Assembly (NCBI GenBank): GCA_012840075.1 | Contig: DUMC01000019.1 | Location: 1 to 64,000 of the forward strand | Direction: 5' to 3' | Source: Clostridiaceae bacterium | GTDB lineage: Bacteria > Bacillota > Clostridia > Acetivibrionales > DUMC01 | Length of the DNA: 64,000 bases | Shown: positions 48,533-56,261 of the stretch, in pieces | Layout: each line of letters starts with the position of its first letter | How positions within the stretch are numbered: position 1 is the stretch's first letter | Notes under the pieces: generated by a model | Seen by the model: the letters and a program-made list of their open reading frames with translations, nothing else | Database searches by the model: none | What the model was told of the DNA's origin: nothing | Translations under genes and position numbers: made by a program

Positions 48533-50221
48533 ATGCTTATGAATACGTTTTTCATAATTCAATTCGTGTTTTCGGTAATAATCGGGATATATTTTTTAAA
48601 TCTTTTAAAAACCCAGAAGACCAGCAAATCAGCTATTGACAAGGAATCTAAAAAAGAGTTGGAAAAGCTGAGACAACTGAGAGAAATCAGGTTGACAGAA
48701 CCTTTAGCCGAAAAGACGAGACCGGCTACACTAGAAGAAATAGTCGGGCAGGAACAGGGGCTTAAAGCATTAAGAGCCGCTTTGTGCGGACCTAATCCTC
48801 AGCATGTCCTTATATATGGACCTCCAGGAGTAGGAAAGACTGCTGCAGCAAGAGTGATACTAGAAGAAGCAAAACAAACACCAATTTCTCCATTCAAATC
48901 AAATGCCAAATTTGTAGAAATTGATGCCACTACTTTAAGATTCGATGAAAGAGGCATTGCAGACCCACTTATCGGTTCTGTCCATGACCCTATTTATCAA
49001 GGAGCAGGTGCATATGGAGTTGCAGGAATACCTCAGCCTAAGCCCGGAGCGGTAACGAAAGCGCATGGAGGTATTCTTTTTATTGATGAAATCGGAGAAC
49101 TTCATCCCATTCAAATGAATAAATTGCTAAAGGTTCTGGAGGATAGAAAGGTATTTCTGGAAAGCTCATATTATAACTCAGAGGACACTAATATCCCTTC
49201 ACATATACACGACATATTCCAAAAAGGATTACCTGCAGATTTCAGGTTAGTAGGTGCAACTACAAGAAGTCCGGAAGAAATTCCGCCTGCACTTCGTTCC
49301 AGGTGTGTTGAAATATTTTTCAGACCATTATACCCGGAGGAAATTGAGAAAATAGCAAAAAATGCAGCAACAAAAGGCGGGTTTAGAATAGAGCCGGATG
49401 CCGTCCAGTTAGTTGCAAAATATGCACAGAACGGAAGAGATGCTGTCAATATCATACAAATGGCAGGCGGAATAGCACTAATAGAAAAAAGAAATACCAT
49501 TTTGATAAAAGATATTGAATGGGTAGTGGAGTTCGGTCGGTATAACCCTAGGATAGACAAAAAAGTTTGTGCTGCAGGACAAGTAGGTTGTATTAACGGA
49601 CTTGCTGTTTATGGTAATTCCATGGGCATGGTTATTGATATTGAAGTTTCAGCAATTAAAGCAGTAAACGGTAAAGGTTCCATAAAAGTAACCGGTATTG
49701 TTGAGGAAGAAGAAATGGAAGGAAGAGGACATAAAGTAAAAATGTCAAGTTCTGCTAAATCTTCTGTAGAGAATACCCTTACTGTTTTGAGAAGGTTCAT
49801 GGATATTGATTGGAGAGAATACGATATTCACCTGAATTTTCCGGGAGGAATACCAATAGACGGACCCTCAGCAGGAGTTGCAATAGCAGTAGCTTTATAT
49901 TCCGCAATTAAGAACATACCAATAAAGGGAGATATAGCAATGACAGGAGAACTGTCAATAAGAGGTAAAGTAAAACCTGTGGGCGGTGTAACGGCAAAAA
50001 TAGAAGCTGCAAAACTTGCAGGTGTAAAGAAAGTACTTATACCTAAAGATAACTGGCAGGAATCATACAGAAATATGGGACTGGATGTCATCCCTGTAGA
50101 AGACTTTTCGGAAATATTGGATATAGTATTCAACGAAGAAAGCAAAGAAATTGATGAAAAAGTAACTGCTAAAATAGTGATACAAACTCCTCCGAATATT
50201 ATTACCGTACCTGGGGCATGA
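48533..50221 (+). CDS. lonB: ATP-dependent protease LonB
   Basis: 562 residues. A membrane anchor lies at residues 4-24 (TFFIIQFVFSVIIGIYFL). An AAA+ domain follows (GPPGVGKTAAA, GGILFIDEIGELH), then a Lon-type Ser-Lys protease domain (DGPSAGVAIAVAL, VKPVGGVTAKIEAAKLAGVK). In Bacillus LonB is a forespore protease, so this gene supports a spore-forming host. ATG 48533 has GGAGGG 6 bases upstream. The frame is open further upstream but lacks a binding site there. Confidence 0.95.
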   Translation: MLMNTFFIIQFVFSVIIGIYFLNLLKTQKTSKSAIDKESKKELEKLRQLREIRLTEPLAEKTRPATLEEIVGQEQGLKALRAALCGPNPQHVLIYGPPGVGKTAAARVILEEAKQTPISPFKSNAKFVEIDATTLRFDERGIADPLIGSVHDPIYQGAGAYGVAGIPQPKPGAVTKAHGGILFIDEIGELHPIQMNKLLKVLEDRKVFLESSYYNSEDTNIPSHIHDIFQKGLPADFRLVGATTRSPEEIPPALRSRCVEIFFRPLYPEEIEKIAKNAATKGGFRIEPDAVQLVAKYAQNGRDAVNIIQMAGGIALIEKRNTILIKDIEWVVEFGRYNPRIDKKVCAAGQVGCINGLAVYGNSMGMVIDIEVSAIKAVNGKGSIKVTGIVEEEEMEGRGHKVKMSSSAKSSVENTLTVLRRFMDIDWREYDIHLNFPGGIPIDGPSAGVAIAVALYSAIKNIPIKGDIAMTGELSIRGKVKPVGGVTAKIEAAKLAGVKKVLIPKDNWQESYRNMGLDVIPVEDFSEILDIVFNEESKEIDEKVTAKIVIQTPPNIITVPGA

Positions 50222-50413
50222 AGAGTGAAACTTAAGGTCTTGGTGCATAAAAGAAAAAAAGCATGTTTTAGTTTATTTTGGTAGCTCTGTGTGATTTTAA
50301 TTGATGTAAAATAAATTAAATGGTAAAATATGAATGGCAAAATACGAGTTTGTTCAATAGGAGTAAAACTAGAAAGCTAAAATTAAAAGGGATTTAGGGA
50401 GTAGATTAAGCTA

Positions 50414-51451
50414 ATGGCAAATAAAAATATCGAAGATATTATTATCCTTGGTATAGAAACCAGTTGCGATGAAACTTCTGCTGCAGTTGTAAAAAACGGG
50501 AGGGAAGTTTTATCAAATGTTATCTCATCCCAGGTGCCGGTACATCAAAAATACGGAGGAGTGGTTCCTGAAATAGCATCAAGGAAGCATGTGGAGCTGG
50601 TGTTGCCGGTTATAGACCAGGCTTTAAAGGAAGCCTGTATTGATTTGGAGAAAATTAATGCAATTGCCGTTACTTATGGTCCGGGTCTGATAGGGGCCTT
50701 GCTTGTTGGTGTTTCAGCAGCCAAAGCCTTAGCTGTTGCTTTGGACAAGCCTCTTGTGGGAGTGCATCATATTGAAGGCCATATTGCAGCAAATTATCTG
50801 CAGTATAAGGATCTAACACCACCTTTTATATGCCTGGTTGTATCAGGAGGCCACAGCCATGTAGTATTTGTTGAAGATTATTGTAAGTTTGAAGTTTTAG
50901 GAAGGACACGTGATGATGCCGCAGGAGAAGCTTTTGATAAAATTGCAAGGGTTTTGGATCTCGGTTACCCGGGAGGACCTTTAATAGATAAGTTATCTAA
51001 GGAAGGAAATGCAGAAGCAATAGAATTTCCAAGAGTATATTTTAATGATGGAAGCTTGGATTTCAGCTTTAGCGGACTTAAGACGGCAGTCATGAATTAT
51101 GTAAACTCAAAAATGCAGAAATCCGAAGAATGGTCTAAAGCAGATGTGGCAGCAAGTTTTCAAAAAGCGGTTGTGGATGTGCTTGTAAATAATGCTATTC
51201 GTGCAGCAAAAATGAAAAATATTAATAAAATTGCACTTGCAGGCGGGGTTGCATCAAATTCGCTGTTAAGGCAAGAAATGCTTAAAGCTGGTAAAGCTAA
51301 TGGCATCAGTATATATTATCCCAATCCTGTATTATGCACGGACAATGCAGCAATGATTGCATGCGGGGCTTATTATCATTATATAAGAGGGAATTATGCA
51401 GATTATACTTTAAGCCCTGTAGCTAATCTTGAATTGGAAAGTATCTGCTAA
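50414..51451 (+). CDS. tsaD: tRNA t6A threonylcarbamoyltransferase TsaD
   Basis: 345 residues. [20 protein letters not shown] at the start, metal-binding [12 protein letters not shown], and [11 protein letters not shown] are the family motifs. It transfers threonylcarbamoyl to A37 of tRNAs together with TsaB and TsaE (38069-39315). Unlike in many genomes it is not adjacent to them. Confidence 0.97.
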   Translation: MANKNIEDIIILGIETSCDETSAAVVKNGREVLSNVISSQVPVHQKYGGVVPEIASRKHVELVLPVIDQALKEACIDLEKINAIAVTYGPGLIGALLVGVSAAKALAVALDKPLVGVHHIEGHIAANYLQYKDLTPPFICLVVSGGHSHVVFVEDYCKFEVLGRTRDDAAGEAFDKIARVLDLGYPGGPLIDKLSKEGNAEAIEFPRVYFNDGSLDFSFSGLKTAVMNYVNSKMQKSEEWSKADVAASFQKAVVDVLVNNAIRAAKMKNINKIALAGGVASNSLLRQEMLKAGKANGISIYYPNPVLCTDNAAMIACGAYYHYIRGNYADYTLSPVANLELESIC

Positions 51452-51999
51452 ATTAAAGTATCTGTCAGCTTAAAGTATCTGCTAATTTTAACAGGTAGCG
51501 TTAATATAATGTAGCATTAATATAATTTGAAGGATAGTATTGGTTAACAGTCCTGTGGATAACTTCAAATGGATAACTTCAAAATAATAATTGAAAAAGG
51601 TGGGTAACTTTAGATTTTAAATGAAGAATATTGTTGATAACATATAAAACTATCAACAAAAAAATTATATTTAAAGACTAAATGTTGCTGAAAATCTGTT
51701 ACTTTGTTTGAAAATGGATGAAAGAAATATTTTGTCGAGATTTAACCGAAACTTTGCGGAATGGGCTTAAACCCAGATGTGAGAAGGGTTTTAGGCTCAT
51801 TTCTTTATTTTTATAAAAAGTGAAAAAACTACAATAATCAACATGGCATGTGAATCATATGTTGAAAACTGACGAATTACAAAATGTTAATTATGTGTAT
51901 AAATCATTAAAACTATTCTGTATCAAGGGCAAAACCTGTGGATAACTTGTGGATTATGTGGACTAATATTGAAAATATCCACGTTTTCTGCCGATTCTA
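51452..51999 (+). other. intergenic region with clustered DnaA boxes
   Basis: 548 AT-rich bases without a gene. TGTGGATAA, the exact complement of the DnaA box TTATCCACA, occurs at 51554-51562 and 51937-51945. One-mismatch forms are TGTGGATTA at 51948-51956 and TGTTGATAA at 51632-51640. GGATAACTTCAAA is directly repeated at 51557-51584. The region also has the tsaD terminator. The boxes could titrate DnaA or make a local DnaA-controlled site. Confidence 0.5.
51761..51812 (+). terminator. terminator in the tsaD downstream region
   Basis: ATGGGCTTAAACCC (51761-51774) pairs with GGGTTTTAGGCTCAT (51786-51800) with a wobble and one bulged base, and TTCTTTATTTTT follows. It lies 310 bases after tsaD, so the tsaD transcript may have a long 3' tail covering the first DnaA box. 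Confidence 0.7.
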
Positions 52000-52614
52000 T
52001 TAACTTGTAATTTGTTCTAGATTTCGATTGTATTTAAGTTCATATTTATTTTTAGATTTTTCTTCATATTTTTGTTCAATTTTTTGCTCAAGTTTATGAT
52101 CCGGATTTTGCTTTGAATATTGGCATAAATTTTGCTTAAAGCTTTGCTTTGATTTTTGTCCTAAATTATTTTGTTCCAAATTCCATGTTTCAGTTTCGGA
52201 ACTCATTAATATTCTGCGTTCAGGTTTCATTAAGAATTTTGAACAAGCGCTTCTTTGTGTTCCGTCAAATCGTCTTACTGAGAAAAGTTTGCAAAATCCT
52301 ATTGAAGAGGAAGAACATGATTGATTGTTTTTCGAATCATTTTGTGAAATTTCATATGAAATATGACCTAAAGCTAAATGTTCAGCCTGTGTACGATTCT
52401 GTGTACGATTAACGGGTATACGATCAACACAGAAATTTACGCAATCTATGCATTTATAATTCATTTCTCTGAATGTTTTTAGATTTGGTATAAATTTATG
52501 ACGTATGCATACATAATCGGAAGATACAACCCCTTTATATTTGCATAGAATATCACCGGTTAAAGATATGGGTCTGCCTTTTATACAATTTCTACATGCT
52601 TTTGTATATTTCAT
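52000..52614 (-). CDS. Cys-rich protein with two paired-Cys modules and a polar repeat tail
   Basis: 204 residues from ATG 52614 (52626 or 52650 are alternatives; AAGGGG lies just before). Module one is CRNCIKG to VCIRHKF. Module two is CIDCVNFC to FCKLFSVRRFDGTQRSACSK. Each has CxxC followed by spaced Cys ending in a basic Lys-Phe type motif, suggesting a metal-binding fold. The last 60 residues are a Gln/Lys/Glu-rich run with repeated LEQ and KSKQ units. I do not recognise the family. It is alone on the minus strand. Confidence 0.6.
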   Translation of the reverse strand: MKYTKACRNCIKGRPISLTGDILCKYKGVVSSDYVCIRHKFIPNLKTFREMNYKCIDCVNFCVDRIPVNRTQNRTQAEHLALGHISYEISQNDSKNNQSCSSSSIGFCKLFSVRRFDGTQRSACSKFLMKPERRILMSSETETWNLEQNNLGQKSKQSFKQNLCQYSKQNPDHKLEQKIEQKYEEKSKNKYELKYNRNLEQITS

Positions 52615-52654
52615 ATTGACAAACATCCCCTTCTGTATTATCTTAGCCATGATA

Positions 52655-52740
52655 CCTTAACGTTGGTTTGTGTTACCGGCATTGATTCGTGATACCAATG
52701 TTGATTCGTTACAATAACGTTGGTTCATGGCGCCTTAAAC
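52655..52740. repeat. imperfect repeats upstream of the Cys-rich gene
   Basis: Units like GTTGGTTTGTGTTACC and GTTGATTCGTTACAATAACG repeat with a spacing of about 25 bases. They would lie in the promoter region of the minus-strand Cys-rich gene and could be operator-like, or another low-complexity tract. Confidence 0.35.
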
Positions 52741-52882
52741 ATGATTATATCATTATAAAATTTTGTGTGTACAAAATGGGAAATAATATGATTAAATAGA
52801 TTCTGCGTATTAAAAGCTTTAAGCTGGACGGAATAGTAAGATACGGAATAGTAAAAGATGTCAGGAAAGGAGGACAAATATA

Positions 52883-53878
52883 TTGAACAGTACAAGTACA
52901 CTGAACAATACACCGAATACATTGAGAGATATGAATATATTGAAAGATACGGAGGAAAATACAGAGAGACTTTACCATTATGAATCTATAAATGAATGTG
53001 GTTGTGCAGATGATTATGAGTACGCAGATGGATATATCGATCTTCACACACATTCCACAGCATCTGACGGAAGTATGACTCCTGCTGAACTAGTAAGGCA
53101 TGCAATCAATTCAGGACTAAAAGCAATTGCACTTACTGACCATGATACAATAGACGGGATTGAAAGTGTTCTTGACGAAGGTATGAAAAATAATTTTCTT
53201 GTCATACCCGGTGTGGAAATCAGTGCGGATTATAAAAAAGAACTTCATATTTTAGGTTATTTTAGCAAGAAAAACTATAAAAGAATCGGCAATATACTTG
53301 ATGTCTTAAAAAAATCAAGAGAACTGAGAAATGAAAAAACAGTTAAAAAACTAAATGAAATTGGTATAAATATTACAATGGAAGAAGTGAAAGAAAGAGC
53401 GGACGGCGGATTAATAGGAAGACCTCATATAGCCAGGACGATTGTGGAAAAAGGTTATGCTAACACAATAGGAGAAGCTTTCAATGAATATCTTGCATTT
53501 GGAAAAGTAGCATACTTTAAAAAAGAAAAACTCACACCTCAGCAGGGAATATGCGAAATCCTCAAGGCAGGAGGGGTTCCGGTACTGGCTCATCCGGTTT
53601 TGTTATATATGTCCAAACAGGAATTGGATGATTTTTTACGGGAGTTATGCTCCTATGGGTTGAAGGGGATAGAAGCTTTTTATGTTGATAATACCGAGGA
53701 AGACACAAAGACATTTCTTGCCTTGGCAGAAAAACATAATTTAATTGTTACCGGCGGCAGTGACTTTCATGGATCATTTAAACCAGATATAAAGATTGGT
53801 AAGGGTTATGGTGATCTTAAAGTGCCTTACAGAATTTTGGAAAATCTGGAAAAGCTGATATTGCAAGCAGAGTATTGA
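52883..53878 (+). CDS. PHP-domain phosphoesterase (TrpH/RNase AM-like)
   Basis: 331 residues from TTG 52883, with AAAGGAGG 9 bases upstream. Metal-site motifs are YIDLHTHSTASDGSMTP, IALTDHDTIDG, VIPGVEISAD, LAHPVLL and TGGSDFHGSF. Relatives hydrolyse 3',5'-nucleoside bisphosphates or trim RNA 5' ends. About 50 residues before the PHP core are an unusual acidic, Asn/Thr-rich lead (STSTLNNTPNTLRDMNILKD) not normally present. Confidence 0.88.
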   Translation: MNSTSTLNNTPNTLRDMNILKDTEENTERLYHYESINECGCADDYEYADGYIDLHTHSTASDGSMTPAELVRHAINSGLKAIALTDHDTIDGIESVLDEGMKNNFLVIPGVEISADYKKELHILGYFSKKNYKRIGNILDVLKKSRELRNEKTVKKLNEIGINITMEEVKERADGGLIGRPHIARTIVEKGYANTIGEAFNEYLAFGKVAYFKKEKLTPQQGICEILKAGGVPVLAHPVLLYMSKQELDDFLRELCSYGLKGIEAFYVDNTEEDTKTFLALAEKHNLIVTGGSDFHGSFKPDIKIGKGYGDLKVPYRILENLEKLILQAEY

Positions 53879-53902
53879 CAATATTTTTTTTAATGGTATA
53901 AT
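53875..53902 (+). promoter_or_regulatory. promoter of smpB-ssrA
   Basis: TTGACA (53875-53880), a 16-base spacer and TATAAT (53897-53902) give consensus sigma-A elements. The -35 overlaps the stop codon of the PHP gene. A leader of about 200 bases follows. It has one imperfect 10-bp stem (ATGATAAGTT with AACTAATCAT, about 54008-54045) and then CCGTTTTATTATT. Confidence 0.75.
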
Positions 53903-54112
53903 AGATGTGCGGTAATTGTGAGTTGCAGTGATAGTGATGGTTAAATTACTTTAGTCTAAGTGGTTTCAGCGGAAGATAACAAGAATATAATGAATTATGG
54001 AAGATGATAAGTTTTACATGCTGTATAAGCGGAACAACTAATCATTATCAGCCGTTTTATTATTGATTGTTTTAAGAGATGAGGTATCAGAAAATTTGGC
54101 AGGTAGAATGTG

Positions 54113-54571
54113 ATGGGAAAAGAAGAGATTAAAGTTATAGCACAAAATAAAAAAGCAAGACATGATTATTTTATAGAACAAACCTTTGAAGCAGGTATAG
54201 TATTAACAGGAACAGAAGTGAAGTCTATACGACAGGGAAAAGTCAACTTTAAGGATAGTTACGCAGGTATAAAAGACGGAGAGATTTTCGTTTACGGTAT
54301 GCACATAAGTCCGTATGAGAAGGGAAATATATTTAACGTAGATGCGGAAAGAGACAGAAAATTGCTAATGCACAAAAGAGAGATAAATAAACTGGCAGGA
54401 CTCATACAACAAAAGGGCTTGACAATTGTACCGTTACGATTATACTTTAAAAATGGCAAGGTTAAGTTGGAGATTGGTGTTGCAAGAGGTAAGAAGCTTT
54501 TTGACAAACGAAGCGATATAGCAGAGAGAGATGCAAACAGAGAAATTCAAAGAAGGTTGAAAAATTTATAG
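54113..54571 (+). CDS. smpB: SsrA-binding protein SmpB
   Basis: 152 residues. It delivers tmRNA to stalled ribosomes. [20 protein letters not shown] at the start, [19 protein letters not shown] and the C-terminal [20 protein letters not shown] tail that enters the decoding channel are conserved. GTG and ATG codons at 54108-54113 compete as starts. It is directly followed by ssrA. Confidence 0.97.
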   Translation: MGKEEIKVIAQNKKARHDYFIEQTFEAGIVLTGTEVKSIRQGKVNFKDSYAGIKDGEIFVYGMHISPYEKGNIFNVDAERDRKLLMHKREINKLAGLIQQKGLTIVPLRLYFKNGKVKLEIGVARGKKLFDKRSDIAERDANREIQRRLKNL

Positions 54572-54587
54572 ATGCATGTTTTAATAT

Positions 54588-54971
54588 GGGGGCGTGTTGG
54601 TTTCGACGGGGTCATTGAGGCTTGAGTAGCGGGTAGAGGATTCTCGTTGGCCTCTTTAAAAAACGAGAGTAAAAATAAGTGCTGAAAAAGATTACGCTTT
54701 AGCTGCTGCTTAATTTAAGCAGCTCGTCAGTCCCAGGTTGCTGCGCCTGGGGTTACTGGCGTCATCAAGTCAGCCCTTCGGCGTGGGAAGGTTAAACGCC
54801 GGAACTAGTCAGCCAAAGCTTTGAGGCTGGCCGGACTTTTATGAAGCTACCGGATTCAGTAGCCTGCCCTTGGGCGACTGATGAAGGGAATCACTAAAAC
54901 AGGGGCTGCACCCGGAGAAGCTCTTGTTGAAATGGCTTCGGACAGGGGTTCGACTCCCCTCGCCTCCACCA
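54588..54971 (+). ncRNA. ssrA: transfer-messenger RNA
   Basis: 384 bases. The 5' GGGGGCG pairs with 3' CGCCTCC (with one wobble), CCA is encoded at 54969-54971, and TTCGACTCCCC forms the T-arm. The tag frame starts at GCT 54681 and ends at TAA 54711-54713, giving AEKDYALAAA. Several pseudoknot-like GC stems fill the rest. It lies 16 bases after smpB. Its 3' end is a common integration site. Confidence 0.97.
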
Positions 54972-54984
54972 TTCAAATCCACAA

Positions 54985-55197
54985 TCGTTTCAATATCAAT
55001 TTTATTTTCGTAAACAATAACTTTTTTACATAAGTCCGGATGATGTGCTTCTACTCTTGTGCACTTTCCTAGGTTTAATCATCACGAGCCAGATTTTAAC
55101 TGTAATATTGATCCATACCTCCCAAAACAGATTCTAAAATGATTGATTCCGAGCTATCATCAAGGTTTTCAAGAACAGATACAAACCGGACATTAAT
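54985..55197 (-). pseudogene. large serine recombinase remnant
   Basis: On the minus strand 55197-55096 encodes INVRFVSVLENLDDSSESII then LESVLGGMDQYYS. This matches the catalytic-domain end of serine recombinases, where VRFVSVTENLDDSPE... ILESVLEGMAEYYS is usual. The part that should follow is disrupted. A short in-frame piece with VIVYENKIDIETIVD just before the tmRNA end could be the protein C-terminus. It is the likely integrase of a lost element at ssrA. Confidence 0.6.
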
Positions 55198-55270
55198 CTT
55201 TTTCATAATATCGACGTGCAGCTTCTATAAAAACATTGGCATCTGGGACAAATATAGGATTATTGTTCAT
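55193..55270 (-). pseudogene. DUF4411 PIN-domain protein, 5' fragment
   Basis: From ATG at 55270 the minus strand encodes 25 residues (NNNPIFVPDANVFIEAARRY then YEKD) and a stop. PDANVFIEAARRYY is the start of DUF4411 PIN-domain proteins, putative ribonuclease toxins that usually follow an ImmA/IrrE gene, as here. The break joins it to the recombinase remnant, so a deletion removed the rest. Confidence 0.6.
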
Positions 55271-55306
55271 AACAACTTCTCCAATCTTATAGCTTCAGCA
55301 TACCGC

Positions 55307-55650
55307 TCAAAGGTGCTGCCATGAAGTCCTGTGAGTTGCAAGAAAGTCATTATAAAACTCTATAAATTTATCTTTTGTGATGTACCCTAAGTCGAGAGCT
55401 CTACGAGCAACAACTAGCTCACTTACCTTGAATCGGCGCGCTAAAGTCTGATAAGGTTCAGGATCACGGGAAGCTTCAGGCCAAGTTTCCTGAAATTCAT
55501 CCTTTGGCACTAAAAATTCTGCAGCTACTTTATTGCAAATTTGCTCAGTTTTATCATCAGCAGGTTAAAGCTAATGTTTTTTTTATTTTTTGAGCAACAA
55601 GAATAGGGTCATCTGTTAATTTTGCAGAATTTACATAAAGAAGCGTATTG
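55307..55650 (-). pseudogene. ImmA/IrrE-family peptidase remnant
   Basis: The C-terminal part reads EQICNKVAAEFLVPKDEF, RRFKVSELVVARRALDLGYI and so on to 55307. CNxVAAEFLVP is typical just after the zinc site of ImmA/IrrE (DUF955) proteins. The HEXXH helix itself is missing. An upstream fragment in another frame (NTLLYVNSAKLTDDPILVAQ) probably belongs to the same gene. It lies directly upstream of the DUF4411 fragment, the usual order of that toxin-antitoxin-like pair. Confidence 0.65.
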
Positions 55651-55660
55651 CAAAGGTTTT

Positions 55661-55903
55661 CTAATTTTCAAAATTTGTTGTATATGTCCTAAAATTTCTT
55701 TTTGCTATCTGTAATAAAGCTGTGTTCAATTTCCCATAGCTCGTGGTACCTCTCTTAGCAACCTCATGATCCGATATGTCTAATTTGCTTGTTATAAGCA
55801 CATAGTAGCCATCGTACTTTTTATCTTCCGCAATTTTATCTAAATCCAAATAGGGAATATATTTCGTATTTATACATTCTCCGGTTTTTATTATACAGAG
55901 CAA
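55661..55903 (-). mobile_element. IS1634-like transposase fragment
   Basis: The minus strand encodes IKTGECINTKYIPYLDLDKI then AEDKKYDGYYVLITSKLDIS. The pattern of a KxDGYYVLxTS core after a short lead is that of IS1634/IS4-type DDE transposases. The conserved Tyr..Arg..Trp-x-Ile-Glu region is missing and no terminal repeats are visible. It is an internal fragment only. Confidence 0.55.
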
Positions 55904-55919
55904 TAAATAGTTAAGTTGA

Positions 55920-56261
55920 TGAAATAGCTACTTCACGGTTTATTCATAAATTTAAAAAAACTTTCATATAAATCATAATAAATGTAGAATTTGCACTTTT
56001 ACCATAGAAAATCTAAATGCTAACAAACACAAGGAAAAACCTAAGTATCAAAAAACATCGGGAAAAACTTAAGTATTAAGAAACACTTCTTTTTTCAAAC
56101 AGGAATTTAAGTTATAAGAAAATTATGATAATGATTTTACCCGGCGGTTGATTACAGGCACGGATAAATTTTAAAGTAGAGTTTGTTCGCTTTTACGTTA
56201 TATTTTAAGATATTTCATGTTTTACCATAAGATGAAAACTACGAAAGGATGATTATAAATA
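55920..56261 (+). other. AT-rich gap before the exopolysaccharide genes
   Basis: No gene. Two copies of an AAACA--GGAAAAAC-TAAGTAT unit lie at about 56026-56085. The boundary between the ssrA-linked remnants and the exopolysaccharide locus is here. GAAAGGATG precedes the next gene. Confidence 0.45.

Noticed and set aside
55139-55324. Plus-strand 61-codon frame in the ssrA-linked region
   Set aside because: The minus strand there encodes recognisable recombinase and PIN fragments, and the plus frame resembles nothing.
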